From Symbiodinium natans (lineage: Eukaryota > Sar > Dinophyceae > Suessiales > Symbiodiniaceae), in the NCBI GenBank assembly GCA_905221605.1, contig CAJNDS010000344.1:1-64000 (forward strand): a stretch of 64,000 nt of DNA, written 5' to 3'. Positions within the stretch are counted from its first letter, which is position 1. Every line of letters starts with the position of its first letter. Of this stretch, positions 1 to 8,929 are shown piece by piece. The notes under the pieces are model-generated. The model was not told the origin of the DNA. It saw only the letters and a list, made by a program, of their open reading frames with translations, and ran no database searches. Made by a program: the position numbers and the translations under genes.

Positions 1-690
1 TCGAGTCTAGAGAGGCAAAGGGCCATAGGCCCGTAAAACTGTGGGGCTATGAGCCAGTAGGCACAGGGCCAGGGGACCATCAAGGGCATGGAGCCAGGGG
101 GCCATGGCCAGCTGGCCAAAGGGGGGGGGTTGGGGGGACGGTGATGGTGAGGGAAGTCAGGGGGCGATGGGGAGGGTGGGCGGAGCGGGCGGGAAGGGCG
201 GAGCCCTTTAACGTCAGTCAGCTGATCGGGTCTGCCAGAGGCCCGTAAAACCAGGTGGCCATGAGCCACTGGGCATAGGGCCGGGGGGGCGCTTGAGGTC
301 TGTTTATCGCGAACGGGACCCAGTGCATTGATGGGGTGGGCGGGGGGTTGGGGTGGGGTGGGTGGGGGGGGGGGGGGGGTAGGGGGGGGGGTGGTGGGTG
401 AGGGGGACGGGCGGAGGGGGCGGGCATGCACTGGCGCCCTTTAAAGTCAGTCATCTGATCGAGTGTAGAGAGGCAAAGGGCCAGAGGCCCGTAAAACTGT
501 GGGGCCATGAGCCAGTAGGCACAGGGTCAGGGGACCATCAAGGGCATGGAGCCATTGGGGGAAGTGAGGGGGCGATGGGGAGGGTGCGCGGAGCGGGCGG
601 GAAGGGCGGAGCCCTTTAAAGTCAGTCAGCTGATCGGGTGTGCCAGAGGCCCGTAAAACCAGGTGGCGCCACTGGGCATAGGGCCGGGGG
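1..690. repeat. Tandemly repeated G-rich unit, about four partial copies
   Basis: A block beginning TCGAGTCTAGAGAGGCAAAG at 1 recurs with few changes at 459. A second block, containing GCCCTTTAACGTCAGTCAGC then GGCCCGTAAAACCAGGTGGC, occurs around 205 and again around 609; its head also precedes the 459 copy at 437. Unit heads therefore fall near 1, 224, 459 and 632, with unequal spacing caused by G-run length changes and deletions. A poly-G stretch lies at 362-390. The long proline-rich frames readable on the minus strand are artefacts of G-run composition, not genes. No transposon termini are visible, and the array may continue leftward out of the window. Confidence 0.8.
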
Positions 691-1200
691 AGTTGGGGGG
701 GTGCGGTGGGTGGGGGGGCGAGGGTGGGGGGTTGGGGGATGGAAGGCAGGGCTGGAGTGGGGGGAGCGGTCAGGGCGGGTGTGGGCCCTGAAACAGCAGA
801 GATCGGTGAGGGGCGGAGTAGTCGGGAGAGGGTAGGCCTGCATGGGGAAGGGGGTGGGGGGGGGGGGCGTGGGGGTAGGGGAGGGCGGAGTGCCGAGTGG
901 GTGGCAAGTGGGGTGAAAGCGGTGAGAGGGGGGACAGAGATGGGGAAGGGGAGCGGTCCGGGGCGGGAGCAAGGGATGGGGGTGGAGTGGAATGGTTGGG
1001 AAGGGGAAGGGTGGTGGGGAGCGGGGGGGGTAGGGGAGGAGGATGGAGTGGAATGGTTGGGAAGGGGAAGGGTAGTGGGAGGGGGGGCAGGGGAAGGGGT
1101 TGGTGGTGGGAGGTTAGGGGCGGAAGGCAAGGCCAAGTGGAGAGGTGGAGTGGAATGGTTGGGAAGGGGAAGGGGGAAGAGGTTGCGGTGAGGGCAGGGA
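690..1200. repeat. G-rich low-complexity DNA with a 31 bp repeat
   Basis: The + strand is almost entirely G with A and T interruptions. A unit reading TGGAGTGGAATGGTTGGGAA followed by GGGGAAGGG occurs at about 983, 1044 and 1146. Such G-clusters can form quadruplex structures; that is inference. No credible coding sequence is seen. Confidence 0.75.
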
Positions 1201-1533
1201 GGGTCTTCACTGACGCCGCCCCGCTGTTGCTGGGGTCGGCGGATTATATGACCCGGCGGGACCTCAACACCATGATCATGAGATATCCAAGCTCTCGACA
1301 AAAACTGCTGCCTAGAGTCAGTCAATCGACTTTCGAGGGCGCGGCAGTTCACAGCACACACCGGCACCACCACTAGCAAGGCAGGGCACGGCCCGGAAGA
1401 TCCTAAAGATCCCCTCTGCGACGTCTTGCTGGCTATGCCTCGACACTCCGGACAGCCACTGACAGCCCATGAAGCAGCACGACGTACTGGTAGCATCAAA
1501 GGGTTTTAGGGTTTCGGGTGTAAGCCTCAACGT

Positions 1534-1690
1534 GAAAACCCGGAACTGATTGCAGATGGGTCTGACCCTGTCTCAATGGGAAAACCCGGAATTGTTTGCA
1601 GACGGGTCTGACCCTGTTCCCCCGAAATGATTGCAGGGGGGCGGACGCTTCTCAGCGGAAATCCCCGGAAATGATTGCAGACCGGTCCGG
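1534..1690. repeat. Degenerate short tandem repeat
   Basis: Four copies of a unit close to CCCGGAAnTGATTGCAG start near 1540, 1587, 1622 and 1666. Two of them continue with ACGGGTCTGACCCTGT or nearly so. Spacing is 36-47 bp. The unit carries no open frame of note. Confidence 0.7.
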
Positions 1691-1699
1691 TTGCTGCGG

Positions 1700-2860
1700 G
1701 GGTCCCCCACGAAATAATCACAAACGGGGGTTAAATTTTCCAGTGTGGGTTGATGCTGCTTGTTCACACTGGTTTGCGCCGCCCGCCGCTGCAAGTGCCC
1801 CTGCTGCCCACGTGCCAGTGAACCCCGAGTGCCAGAAACAGTGACTGCGCCGAACCCCATCTCCGGTGCTATACGGTAGGATGCGTGTGATGCGTGTGCA
1901 CCTCTTAATGTCTGTTGCTGCAGTCGTTGCAGAAATCACCACAAGTGGGCCAACCAGGCCTGCCATCATGATTTTTGGCCGCCGTCATGGCCGAAGTCGT
2001 GCGCCAAAATCTGCCCTAGGTGATCAAACTTTGCCCGAAGCAAAACATTTGTGCAGGGGTGATCAGGGGTGTCTCTTAATCAACAAGAGCTTAATGTTAA
2101 CGCTACGCGACCCGCCTCGGTGTGACCTTCTGAACAATGCAACCCAAACCAGGGGGCTGAGGGCAGGTGGGCTGGGGGGCGGCCCTTCCAAGCCGCACAC
2201 GGGTCTCTGCAAATGGAAGGCAAGCGCCAGTGTGCTCATGGCCGTATGGGCACCGGCATTAAGCCGTCAGCGGCAGGTGGTTGGCGAGTGGAGGGTGACA
2301 ATTGACCCAGCACTCATCGGCAAGGACCTCGCTGAGATCCGCGTCGCGCCATCGCGAGAAGGCTGGCAGCGAAGTCGCGAGAGAGCAGCGCGGACCAGCG
2401 GGATACCTACCTCTGGACACCTTGCTCCACGACGTTCTCTCCAGGCCAGAGCGGCCTGCCGCTGTGGCCCGTGGCCCTGATGCGGGCCTGCCGGGTAGGC
2501 CGTCGTAGTATTGTCGTCGGCTGCGACCGCGGCTGGTGCACGTCTCATGGGACAGTTTTTTTTCAGGCGGAGAAGAACAACAATTACTCCAACCAGCACG
2601 CGCTCGAGTCGCGCTCGATATTGATTTGAGAGCCAGTTCCCGGCACATGGTCATTTCGACAGCCTCGTTATGTCGAATACACATCGAGTGTCCTCTTACA
2701 ACTTAAACGGATCTGTGACCACCTTGGCGGGAAGGGGGGTTGGGGGTGCGTGGGTGCGTGGAGACCAAGATGCGGGCACACGGCAAGCGCAGCAGGCGCA
2801 CGCGCATGACATGCCCACGCGTACGGGCACCCCGCCACGCCACGCCACGCCACGCCACGC
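1700..2860. other. Unassigned region without a recognisable gene
   Basis: Open frames here (for example 1866-2480 on +) overlap frames on the opposite strand and show no domain, no convincing splice structure and no protein-like hydrophobic pattern. I see no RNA gene and no repeat. Confidence 0.5.
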
Positions 2861-2865
2861 CACGC

Positions 2866-2867
2866 CC

Positions 2868-2912
<45 letters not shown>

Positions 2913-3233
2913 ACGCACACGCACACGCACACCCACACCCACACCCACACCCACACCCACACCCACACCCACACCCACACCCACACCCACACCCACACCC
3001 ACACCCACACCCCCACCCCCACCCCCACCCCCACCCCCACCCCCACCCCCACAACACACACACACACACAACACACACACACACAACACACACACACACA
3101 CAACACACACACAACACACACACACACACAACACACACACACAACACACACACACACAACACACACACACACAACACACACACACACACACACACACCAC
3201 ACACACACACACGCACACACACACCCACCCATG
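2866..3233. repeat. Compound microsatellite (CA, CACCCA, CCCCCA, ACACA units)
   Basis: The tract starts with CA dinucleotides, passes through ACACGC and about a dozen ACACCC hexamers to 3010, then CACCCC hexamers to about 3050, then CA runs interrupted regularly by AACACA. It is preceded by five copies of CCACG (2833-2865). The stepwise drift of the unit shows successive expansions. It explains the Thr-His and Cys-Val frames readable across it, none of which is a gene. Confidence 0.95.
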
Positions 3234-4010
3234 AGTGGGCCGTCGGAGATCAGCAACGTGGACTTGAACCCAGAGGGGTGGAGCTCGACAGTGTCGTAGT
3301 TCCGTGTACAGCCGCCAAGTCGCCTCAATTCAAACCCCTACGGTTATGTCCGGCTGCCCGGACAGAAAACACTGACATGGCGCAAGATCCCTCCGAGCAC
3401 AGAACACAATCACGTTGTGGACTTCGGTCTTGCAGTCGATCTCTCGCTCCATGGCACAGCACGCAGGCACGGCCTAGTCAACATGCGAACACACTCTGAG
3501 ATGCGCGCGTTGACTTTGTAAATCGATGACCTCAACATCCTCGATATCCGACAAGATACTCTCTTGTGTCACCTAGTTCTGTGCACTACAACCGTATGCT
3601 GCATGACCTGTATGTGTAGATGATAATCGTGCTGTTGCTGTCGTGACTATCCTGCGCACACAAGTCATTGTGCTTTTGTGCCTGGACGTCCAGGAACCAT
3701 GCGCGATTGGACTTGGTGTTGAGCAGGATTCATCATGAGACGTGTTGTTTGTGACAAAATCCATGTAAGCCCCTGACCAGCGTTCTGCATCCGGACCTGC
3801 GGCCGTGGACCCGCAAAACCTTCTGAGTGAACCCGCACCCACTTAAGACGGCACTTTCTATGTCCACCTGGTTTAAAGCCCTCTAAACCTTGAGCCGTAA
3901 ACGTCAGACCTAGACCACTCCCAAAGCCTTGCCAGCAGCGGCTGCCTCGCTGGTAAGCCGCGCTGCGATCTCCTGGGGGTGCACTGTTGGGACTTCGCCT
4001 GGCTTGGGTA
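3234..4010. other. Unassigned region between microsatellite and retroelement zone
   Basis: No domain, splice-supported exon, RNA gene or repeat was recognised. Short frames on both strands overlap one another. Confidence 0.45.
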
Positions 4011-4017
4011 GTAGTGT

Positions 4018-4515
4018 ATGCTGGCTTCACTGCGACATGTGCTGCAAGCTGTGTGCATCTTCTTGGCCTGGATGTTTTGGGTGGCTTGCCAGCCCGAGCC
4101 CCTGCCACCAGCGCATGCGCACGCACTGTGCTGCCACCGCGTCGCCGCCGTGCGGGGGGATGCTGGGGACATCAGTTTTGTGGAGCTCCCGCACCGGCAC
4201 ATGGAGTGGTCACCCGTAGCAGTCCGCGGTGAGGCTGGCGTCCTGGCATGGCGGCTATCGTGGGCTTGTCCGCGGTGCTCGCGAGTTCTTGATTGGGCAG
4301 AGGCTGAGGTGCCCTATGATGCTGGCACACCCTGTCCTGACTGCCGCCGGCTGCGGGGCTGGGAGTTCGACGCCGCCGCTCGCATCTGTGCTGCGCATGC
4401 GGACGGCAACCCTGCCCGATCGCCAGGGCACCTGAGGAGCCCAACCGCCCCAATGCTCCTGCCAATAATCTGGTGCCCATGCGCGGGAGCTGGGTTGGGG
4501 CGCTTTGGAGCGTGA
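4018..4515 (+). CDS. Open frame with a zinc-ribbon-like Cys pattern, possibly 5' part of the retroelement
   Basis: A 165-codon frame in GC-rich DNA about 850 bp upstream of the reverse transcriptase and on the same strand. It contains two CxxC pairs, CPRC at 4267-4278 and CPDC at 4333-4344, separated by 18 residues. This spacing is that of a C4 zinc ribbon. Some non-LTR elements carry Cys-rich modules outside the RT, so this could be a remnant of the same element. That link is inferred only from position, strand and composition. A fragment at about 4505-4600 in another frame also looks protein-like, which would suggest frameshifts. The minus strand is open across the same DNA, so strand choice is uncertain. 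Confidence 0.3.
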   Translation: MLASLRHVLQAVCIFLAWMFWVACQPEPLPPAHAHALCCHRVAAVRGDAGDISFVELPHRHMEWSPVAVRGEAGVLAWRLSWACPRCSRVLDWAEAEVPYDAGTPCPDCRRLRGWEFDAAARICAAHADGNPARSPGHLRSPTAPMLLPIIWCPCAGAGLGRFGA

Positions 4516-5644
4516 GTGCGCGTCGGCGCAGCTCAGATGCGGGATCGATGTCGTCGAGCTGCTCAAGGCCGAGGCGCACGCCCGCGGAGGCGGCGCTCAC
4601 CCGCTGCTCAGCTTGCGTCGGAGCATGTCGGAGCCGCGGCGGCAACCGCAGCATCGGCAGCGGACGAGGCGGCGACCGGCGCCGGAGGCTCTTGGATCCT
4701 GCTTCCGCGTCCGGCTCTGCGGCCACGACGCCCTCCACCTCGCCCTGGCCGTTGTTGGGCAACGCCTGGGGCGCGCTCCGAAACAGCAGCAGCGACCTCG
4801 TCGTCCTGCGAGTTGAGGCCGTCGTCACCATCAGACGGCCGCGCAACGGGGTAGGGCGCGTGGTGGCGGGCACCGGAGGGCCCGGTGCTGCGTCTGCTTG
4901 GCGAAGCGCATCCGAATAGCGGTCGAGGTTCGACGCAAAGCTGAGCCCCCCATATAGCTGCAAACACACCTCCTGTGCCCCTGCCTGAATGTAGCCGTCG
5001 GGAGTGGCGAGTTGACGAACGACCCAACTCAAGCGCAGCGCAGCTCCGGAAGGCAAGGCCCGGGCGGCGGCGATGATGGTTTGGGGAGGCGGAAAGTGGT
5101 GCCGGGCAGCCGCCTCACGCAAGGTATCCACAAGCAGGGTGGCCGGGACCGCAGCCGAGTGACGAAGCGTGTGGCATGCCTCGTCCCACCACGGCTGACA
5201 GCGCTCATCATGGCTCCATGCTTCGGCGGCCTGCGAAGACAGGGTACCGCACGCAGCGTGCAAGAGCGGAGCGAACAACCAGGAGTTGGTGGGTGAGCAC
5301 GGGTCCCCTGCAGGCGGCTTTAGCCTGCTCCACCAAGCAGCACTCCGGTTCGCCAACGCTGACGTGCCGGCGCCTATCCGGCAGCCGCGCGTCTTGGAGG
5401 CATCGTCGCACTCCGGAAGCCGAATGGCCGTGTCCGCACCTTGGTGGTTGGGGATGTCTTTCGCCGCCTTGTCGCCCGTACTTTGGCCCAACAATTCGCC
5501 GAAGAGCTTCAGGCGGCATGCATGCCCTACCAGTTCGGCTTGAGCACACGCGCGCGGGCACCGAGGCGTTCTACAAGCTTCTCCAGGTCGCCACGGAGCG
5601 CAACCCTCGCGCCACCGTCCTCTCAGTCGACGCGGTTGGGGCAT
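4172..5644 (-). CDS. Long minus-strand open frame of unknown function
   Basis: This is a 490-codon frame, the longest in the window, in DNA of high GC where stop codons are rare. Only its middle (about 4850-5260) has a natural-looking protein composition with alternating hydrophobic residues, for example the stretch TLLVDTLREAAARHH. Its N-terminal third is antisense to clear reverse-transcriptase coding sequence and so is a shadow there. It may be a gene fragment lying head to head with the RT, part of a rearranged element, or chance. I do not recognise a family. Confidence 0.25.
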   Translation of the reverse strand: MPQPRRLRGRWREGCAPWRPGEACRTPRCPRACAQAELVGHACRLKLFGELLGQSTGDKAAKDIPNHQGADTAIRLPECDDASKTRGCRIGAGTSALANRSAAWWSRLKPPAGDPCSPTNSWLFAPLLHAACGTLSSQAAEAWSHDERCQPWWDEACHTLRHSAAVPATLLVDTLREAAARHHFPPPQTIIAAARALPSGAALRLSWVVRQLATPDGYIQAGAQEVCLQLYGGLSFASNLDRYSDALRQADAAPGPPVPATTRPTPLRGRLMVTTASTRRTTRSLLLFRSAPQALPNNGQGEVEGVVAAEPDAEAGSKSLRRRSPPRPLPMLRLPPRLRHAPTQAEQRVSAASAGVRLGLEQLDDIDPASELRRRALTLQSAPTQLPRMGTRLLAGALGRLGSSGALAIGQGCRPHAQHRCERRRRTPSPAAGGSQDRVCQHHRAPQPLPNQELASTADKPTIAAMPGRQPHRGLLRVTTPCAGAGAPQN

Positions 5645-5832
5645 TCGATCATGTATCCCGTCAGGCCAGACTCGAAGGGCTGCGCTCGCGACCTCAGCTT
5701 GCCCCGTTGCTGCCGTTCGCCCGCCAGTTCTACGGCAGCGAGAGTAGCTACGTGTGGACCGACGACGCCGGCGCCGAGCTTGAGGTCCTGCAAGCCGAGG
5801 GCGGAGAGCAGGGTGACACCCTCATGCCTGCG

Positions 5833-6289
5833 TTAGTGGGTGCATGGGCCTCTTTATGGGCATGGGTCTGTTGGGACAGATTTCATGCGGCCGGACTATA
5901 TATAAAGTTGCCCCGAACTATTTATAAAACTGACCGAACTATTTATACATCGTCCGGAACCGCTCGGAACCGTTTTGGACTGTTTGTAACCGCGCTGCGA
6001 GACACCATCGCCGACCATCGCTCAAATCAAAGCCGCAACAATAGCCCCACAGTGTTTATAAGTCGCCCGGAACCGCTCGGAACCGTTCCGAACTATTTAT
6101 AAACGTCGGGTTCATATATAGTTCAGAACGGTTCCGAGCGGTTCCGGACTATCTGGAACGATTTCGAATCATCTGCTGGAAAATTTATATATAGTTCTGA
6201 GACCTTTTATATATAGATCGAGGAATATTATATATAGTTCCTGCAAAATGCGGGATGCCCAACAGGTAAAGAGGCCCACGCAGCTACTA
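5833..6289. mobile_element. 457 bp MITE-like insertion inside the reverse transcriptase
   Basis: The left end reads TAGTGGGTGCATGGGCCTCT (from 5834) and the right end, reverse-complemented, reads TAGTAGCTGCGTGGGCCTCT (ending 6289), giving imperfect terminal inverted repeats of about 23 bp. ATGCCTGCG flanks it at 5824-5832 and 6290-6298, a 9 bp target-site duplication. The host RT reading frame is continuous if the element and one duplicate are ignored, which fixes the borders. The interior has no ORF. It is AT-rich with repeated ATTTATA and TATATATAG words, and carries a long hairpin (6065-6149). A 9 bp duplication is typical of Mutator-like elements; that class assignment is inference. Confidence 0.88.
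6065..6149. repeat. Long inverted repeat (hairpin) inside the MITE
   Basis: The left arm, GGAACCGCTCGGAACCGTTC then CGAACTATTTATAAAC (about 6069-6104), pairs with the right arm ATATATAGTTCAGAACGGTT then CCGAGCGGTTCC (about 6114-6145). There are only a few mismatches over about 37 bp and a short loop. A third copy of the core lies at 5951-5980. Confidence 0.8.
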
Positions 6290-7435
6290 ATGCCTGCGCT
6301 CTATGCGGTGGCCCAACTCTGTTCTAGAAGCCGTTGCAGCTGCGCTGCAGCCCACATCGTTTGCTCCCCAGAACGCGTCGCCACTCTTTATGGTGTCCTC
6401 GCCGCTGCCTTCTGGGATCATGCCCGGGTCCAGCTCGACCAGGGCAAGACCCGTGTTTGGAACACAGCAGGGCAGGAACCTCCGAACCTCGCTGCACTCC
6501 AACCAGACCCCAGCTCTGCCACGGGCGTTTGGGTCGGGGCTTGGACCTTGCCCCCGAGCAGCACGGGCTCGTCGTGCTCGGTGCGCCGCTCGGCACTGAG
6601 GCATTTGTGCAACGGCACTTGCGGGACCGGCGCCGCAACCAGGATGCCCTCCTCGAGCGAATCCCCACACTCGACGACTTGCAGTCGGCCTGGTTGCTGC
6701 TGCTTTTCTGCGCGTCAACCCGCGCCAACTACCTCCTCCGTATGTTTCCTCCGCACTGCACCGCCGCTTACTCCCGTCAACATGATCGCGCCATAGCCTC
6801 GTGTCTCCGCACCTTGCTTTACGGGGAGGAAGCGCTCGAACTACCGGCTGATGCCCTTGCCACGGCGCAACTACCGCTTGGGTTAGGGGGCCTGGGTCTG
6901 CGATCTGCTACCTCCGGTGCCCCAGCCGCTTACTGGGCCTCGTGGCAGGACGTCTTTCCTGCGCTGCTGCTGCTGCTGCTGCTGCGCTTCCCGGCTGATG
7001 CAGCGAGACTGCAAGCTTGCCTCCGTGAGCCACATGCCGGCATGCCGCCAGCCCTTGCCGCCGCATGCACGGCCGCAACGCGAGTGCGTGAGGCTGGCTT
7101 TCCGGCGCCCGATTGGGGCGCTGAGGCTGCGCCTGCAGCACGTCACCCTCCGCACGGGGACGGCCACCTGCGCGGCTGGCAGCGAGCTGCCGTCGCCGCT
7201 TGTGACGAGCGCGCGCTCGAGACGCACCTTTCTCACCTTACCCCTGGGTCCCGAGCGCTGCTGCTCTCGCAAACTGGGGCCGTTGGGGTCCAAGTCCAAA
7301 GCGTCCGTCATGGATAAATCGCCCTGTGATCCCGAGAAAAGGCCAGTGCCAATGCATCCGGATATCCAGCTGTCTTCCTGCTAGCGAAGTCTCCTCCCTG
7401 AGCACGGCCTCGTTGAATTGGGCGAGTGGTCAGTG

Positions 7436-7506
7436 GCTGCTATTGCTGCTATTGCTGCTATTGCTGCTATTGCTGCTATTGCTGCTATTGCTGCTATTGC
7501 TGCTGC
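7436..7506. repeat. 9 bp microsatellite (TTGCTGCTA)n
   Basis: Seven to eight uninterrupted copies of ATTGCTGCT lie just downstream of the RT pseudogene stop. In one frame it reads as a poly-Leu run, which is not evidence of a gene. Confidence 0.95.
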
Positions 7507-7622
7507 TGGCCCTTCGGCAAGCCATTGTTGGCTACCGGGCCGAGGGTAGCGCCTAGCATGCGTTCAAAGGCAAAAACAGGGGCGGGAGCGTGCATGTGTG
7601 CGGGTGTGTGTGGTTGGGTCGT

Positions 7623-7701
7623 TGGCGCCTGAGGACGCTGCCCCTCTTTTGCGCCTGAGGACGCGGGGCCAGAGCAACGCTCTGTCGGCGCCAGAGGACG
7701 C
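7623..7701. repeat. Three copies of a 15 bp GC-rich word
   Basis: GGCGCCTGAGGACGC occurs at 7623, nearly intact at 7651 (GCGCCTGAGGACGC), and as GGCGCCAGAGGACGC at 7687, spaced 28 and 36 bp. Function unknown. Confidence 0.6.
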
Positions 7702-8575
7702 TATATGGCCAGGCGGCTGGCGGAGCCATGTAATGTATGCGTAAAAATAAAAAGACATGATCGTGTAAGTTCCAACGAACGTGCTTCAACTACAATGTTG
7801 GTCGTATTGGTTGCGTATGGTCCCTAGCTCCCGAACGTTCCAAGTGCCGATGTACGGCGTTTCGTCATGTAGGCTAAGCTGTGCACTACGATCTTCCCCA
7901 TGCAAATACGTTTCCGATTCCTGTCCCCTTGAAGTTTCCTGCGTGTTGTTGAGTCTACGACCGTGTGTGGCATGGCATGTTTCCCGCCTGACAAAACTGA
8001 AAAAAATGGTGCGGAGTGTGTGTGTTTGTGTGAATGCGTACAGTGAGTGCGTGAAACTATTATGTTCCTTGTTCGAGTCCTGTTGCAGCTACGTTCGTAC
8101 GTTAATGTTAGTTCTATTGGAACCATCCTGTGCCGTGTAGTGATCGTGTTATCTTTGTACCCTCGTTGGGGGCTGATAAGGAAAGGGCTGTCGTGGAATT
8201 CCCCAGCCGTTTCATACTCATCAATTTGGAGTGTCGGAGCCCGCCCGCGACTCCGGGATGGAAATCTGCAACGGAGGAACAGCGGACGACATCGAGTCCC
8301 CAAGATGCCGCATGCCCCAACGCCTCCGAAGCGTTAGCGACTTCACCCCTTATGTGCACCTCGCCCTCCCTGTGTTGGGAGCGCCCTCAATGAGGGAAAG
8401 GCGTTAGCCCTGCCGGGGACTTCCGACGTCAACAAGACGCTTTAAAGTTCGGATGTCAACTGAATGTCCCCCCGTGTCACTTGCCCGATTCCGGTGGTGG
8501 TCGAACAGAATTGGCCCGAAGCGTGCCTGTAAGTCTCGTCTCCCTATCCCGGCCTGTCGTGCTTAGAGCGGAATC

Positions 8576-8902
8576 ATGCTATCTGGGTTTTGGCCGCTGT
8601 TGAACATGGCAGGTTTCCAGGGGGCACCACGTGGAGGTTTGGTGCATGCCGGGGCCCCCGTGGCCATCCAGGTAGCCTTTTCATTGGCTTGTCAAGTGGG
8701 GTATCTTGACTCGCATAGTCTGCTCGACATGTATCATCGTGAACGACACTGTGCACTGACACAACGGGCCCCAGGGAAGGCTGGTAGATTTCCGCCGCTT
8801 TACGAGGAAGGAGGCCTTGCATTGGACGCCCAGGACTGCAGGGGCGTCCGCACAGATCCAAGCGAAAAGACCCCCGCTCGGATACTTGACGTCCGCGGAT
8901 AG
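8576..8902 (+). CDS. Open frame of unknown function
   Basis: A 108-codon frame beginning with ATG in moderately GC-rich DNA. The minus strand carries a comparable 117-codon frame (8574-8927), so neither is secure. No motif is recognised. The preceding 300 bp (8270-8570) is GC-balanced without long frames and could be a dispersed non-coding repeat; a search against dinoflagellate genomes would tell. Confidence 0.2.
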   Translation: MLSGFWPLLNMAGFQGAPRGGLVHAGAPVAIQVAFSLACQVGYLDSHSLLDMYHRERHCALTQRAPGKAGRFPPLYEEGGLALDAQDCRGVRTDPSEKTPARILDVRG

Positions 8903-8929
8903 GGGCAGAGAGCGGGCAGCGAAGCAACC

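Larger units (their letters stand above)
5372..7317 (+). pseudogene. Decayed non-LTR-type reverse transcriptase
   Basis: The frame starts in the RT fingers region (ALRKPNGRVRTLVVGDVFRR, from about 5405). It continues into YQFGLSTRA (5530) and, after a shift of about 2 bp at 5552, into motif A with VDAVGAFDHVSR (5630-5665) and motif B with GGEQGDTLMPAL (5800-5832). Here a 457 bp insertion interrupts it. Coding resumes at 6287 with LMPALYAVAQ, reaches the thumb-like block KTRVWN (about 6443), shifts frame again near 6550, and runs through GLVVLGAPLG to a stop at 7315-7317. The segment that should carry the catalytic FxDD motif C, between the resumed frame and VCSPERV at 6359, is missing. The copy is therefore inactive: insertion, two frameshifts and loss of a catalytic motif. 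RT elements of this type are widespread in dinoflagellate genomes. A run of CTG codons (6963-6983) gives a poly-Leu stretch. A 5' end and a poly-A tail were not identified. Confidence 0.88.

Noticed and set aside
447-1499. 350-codon proline-rich minus-strand frame
   Set aside because: It is generated by G-run repeats on the + strand; all frames of such DNA are open and Pro/His-rich. The array is a repeat, not a gene.
2668-3328. Cys-Val, Thr-His and Gly-Trp repeat frames of 160-210 codons
   Set aside because: They are translations of the CA/CCCACA microsatellite in every frame.
7436-7506. Poly-leucine frame
   Set aside because: Translation of the 9 bp microsatellite downstream of the RT stop.
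8060-8085. TTGTTCGAGTCCTG, similar to a tRNA T-arm
   Set aside because: No acceptor pairing, no D-arm A/B-box pattern upstream.
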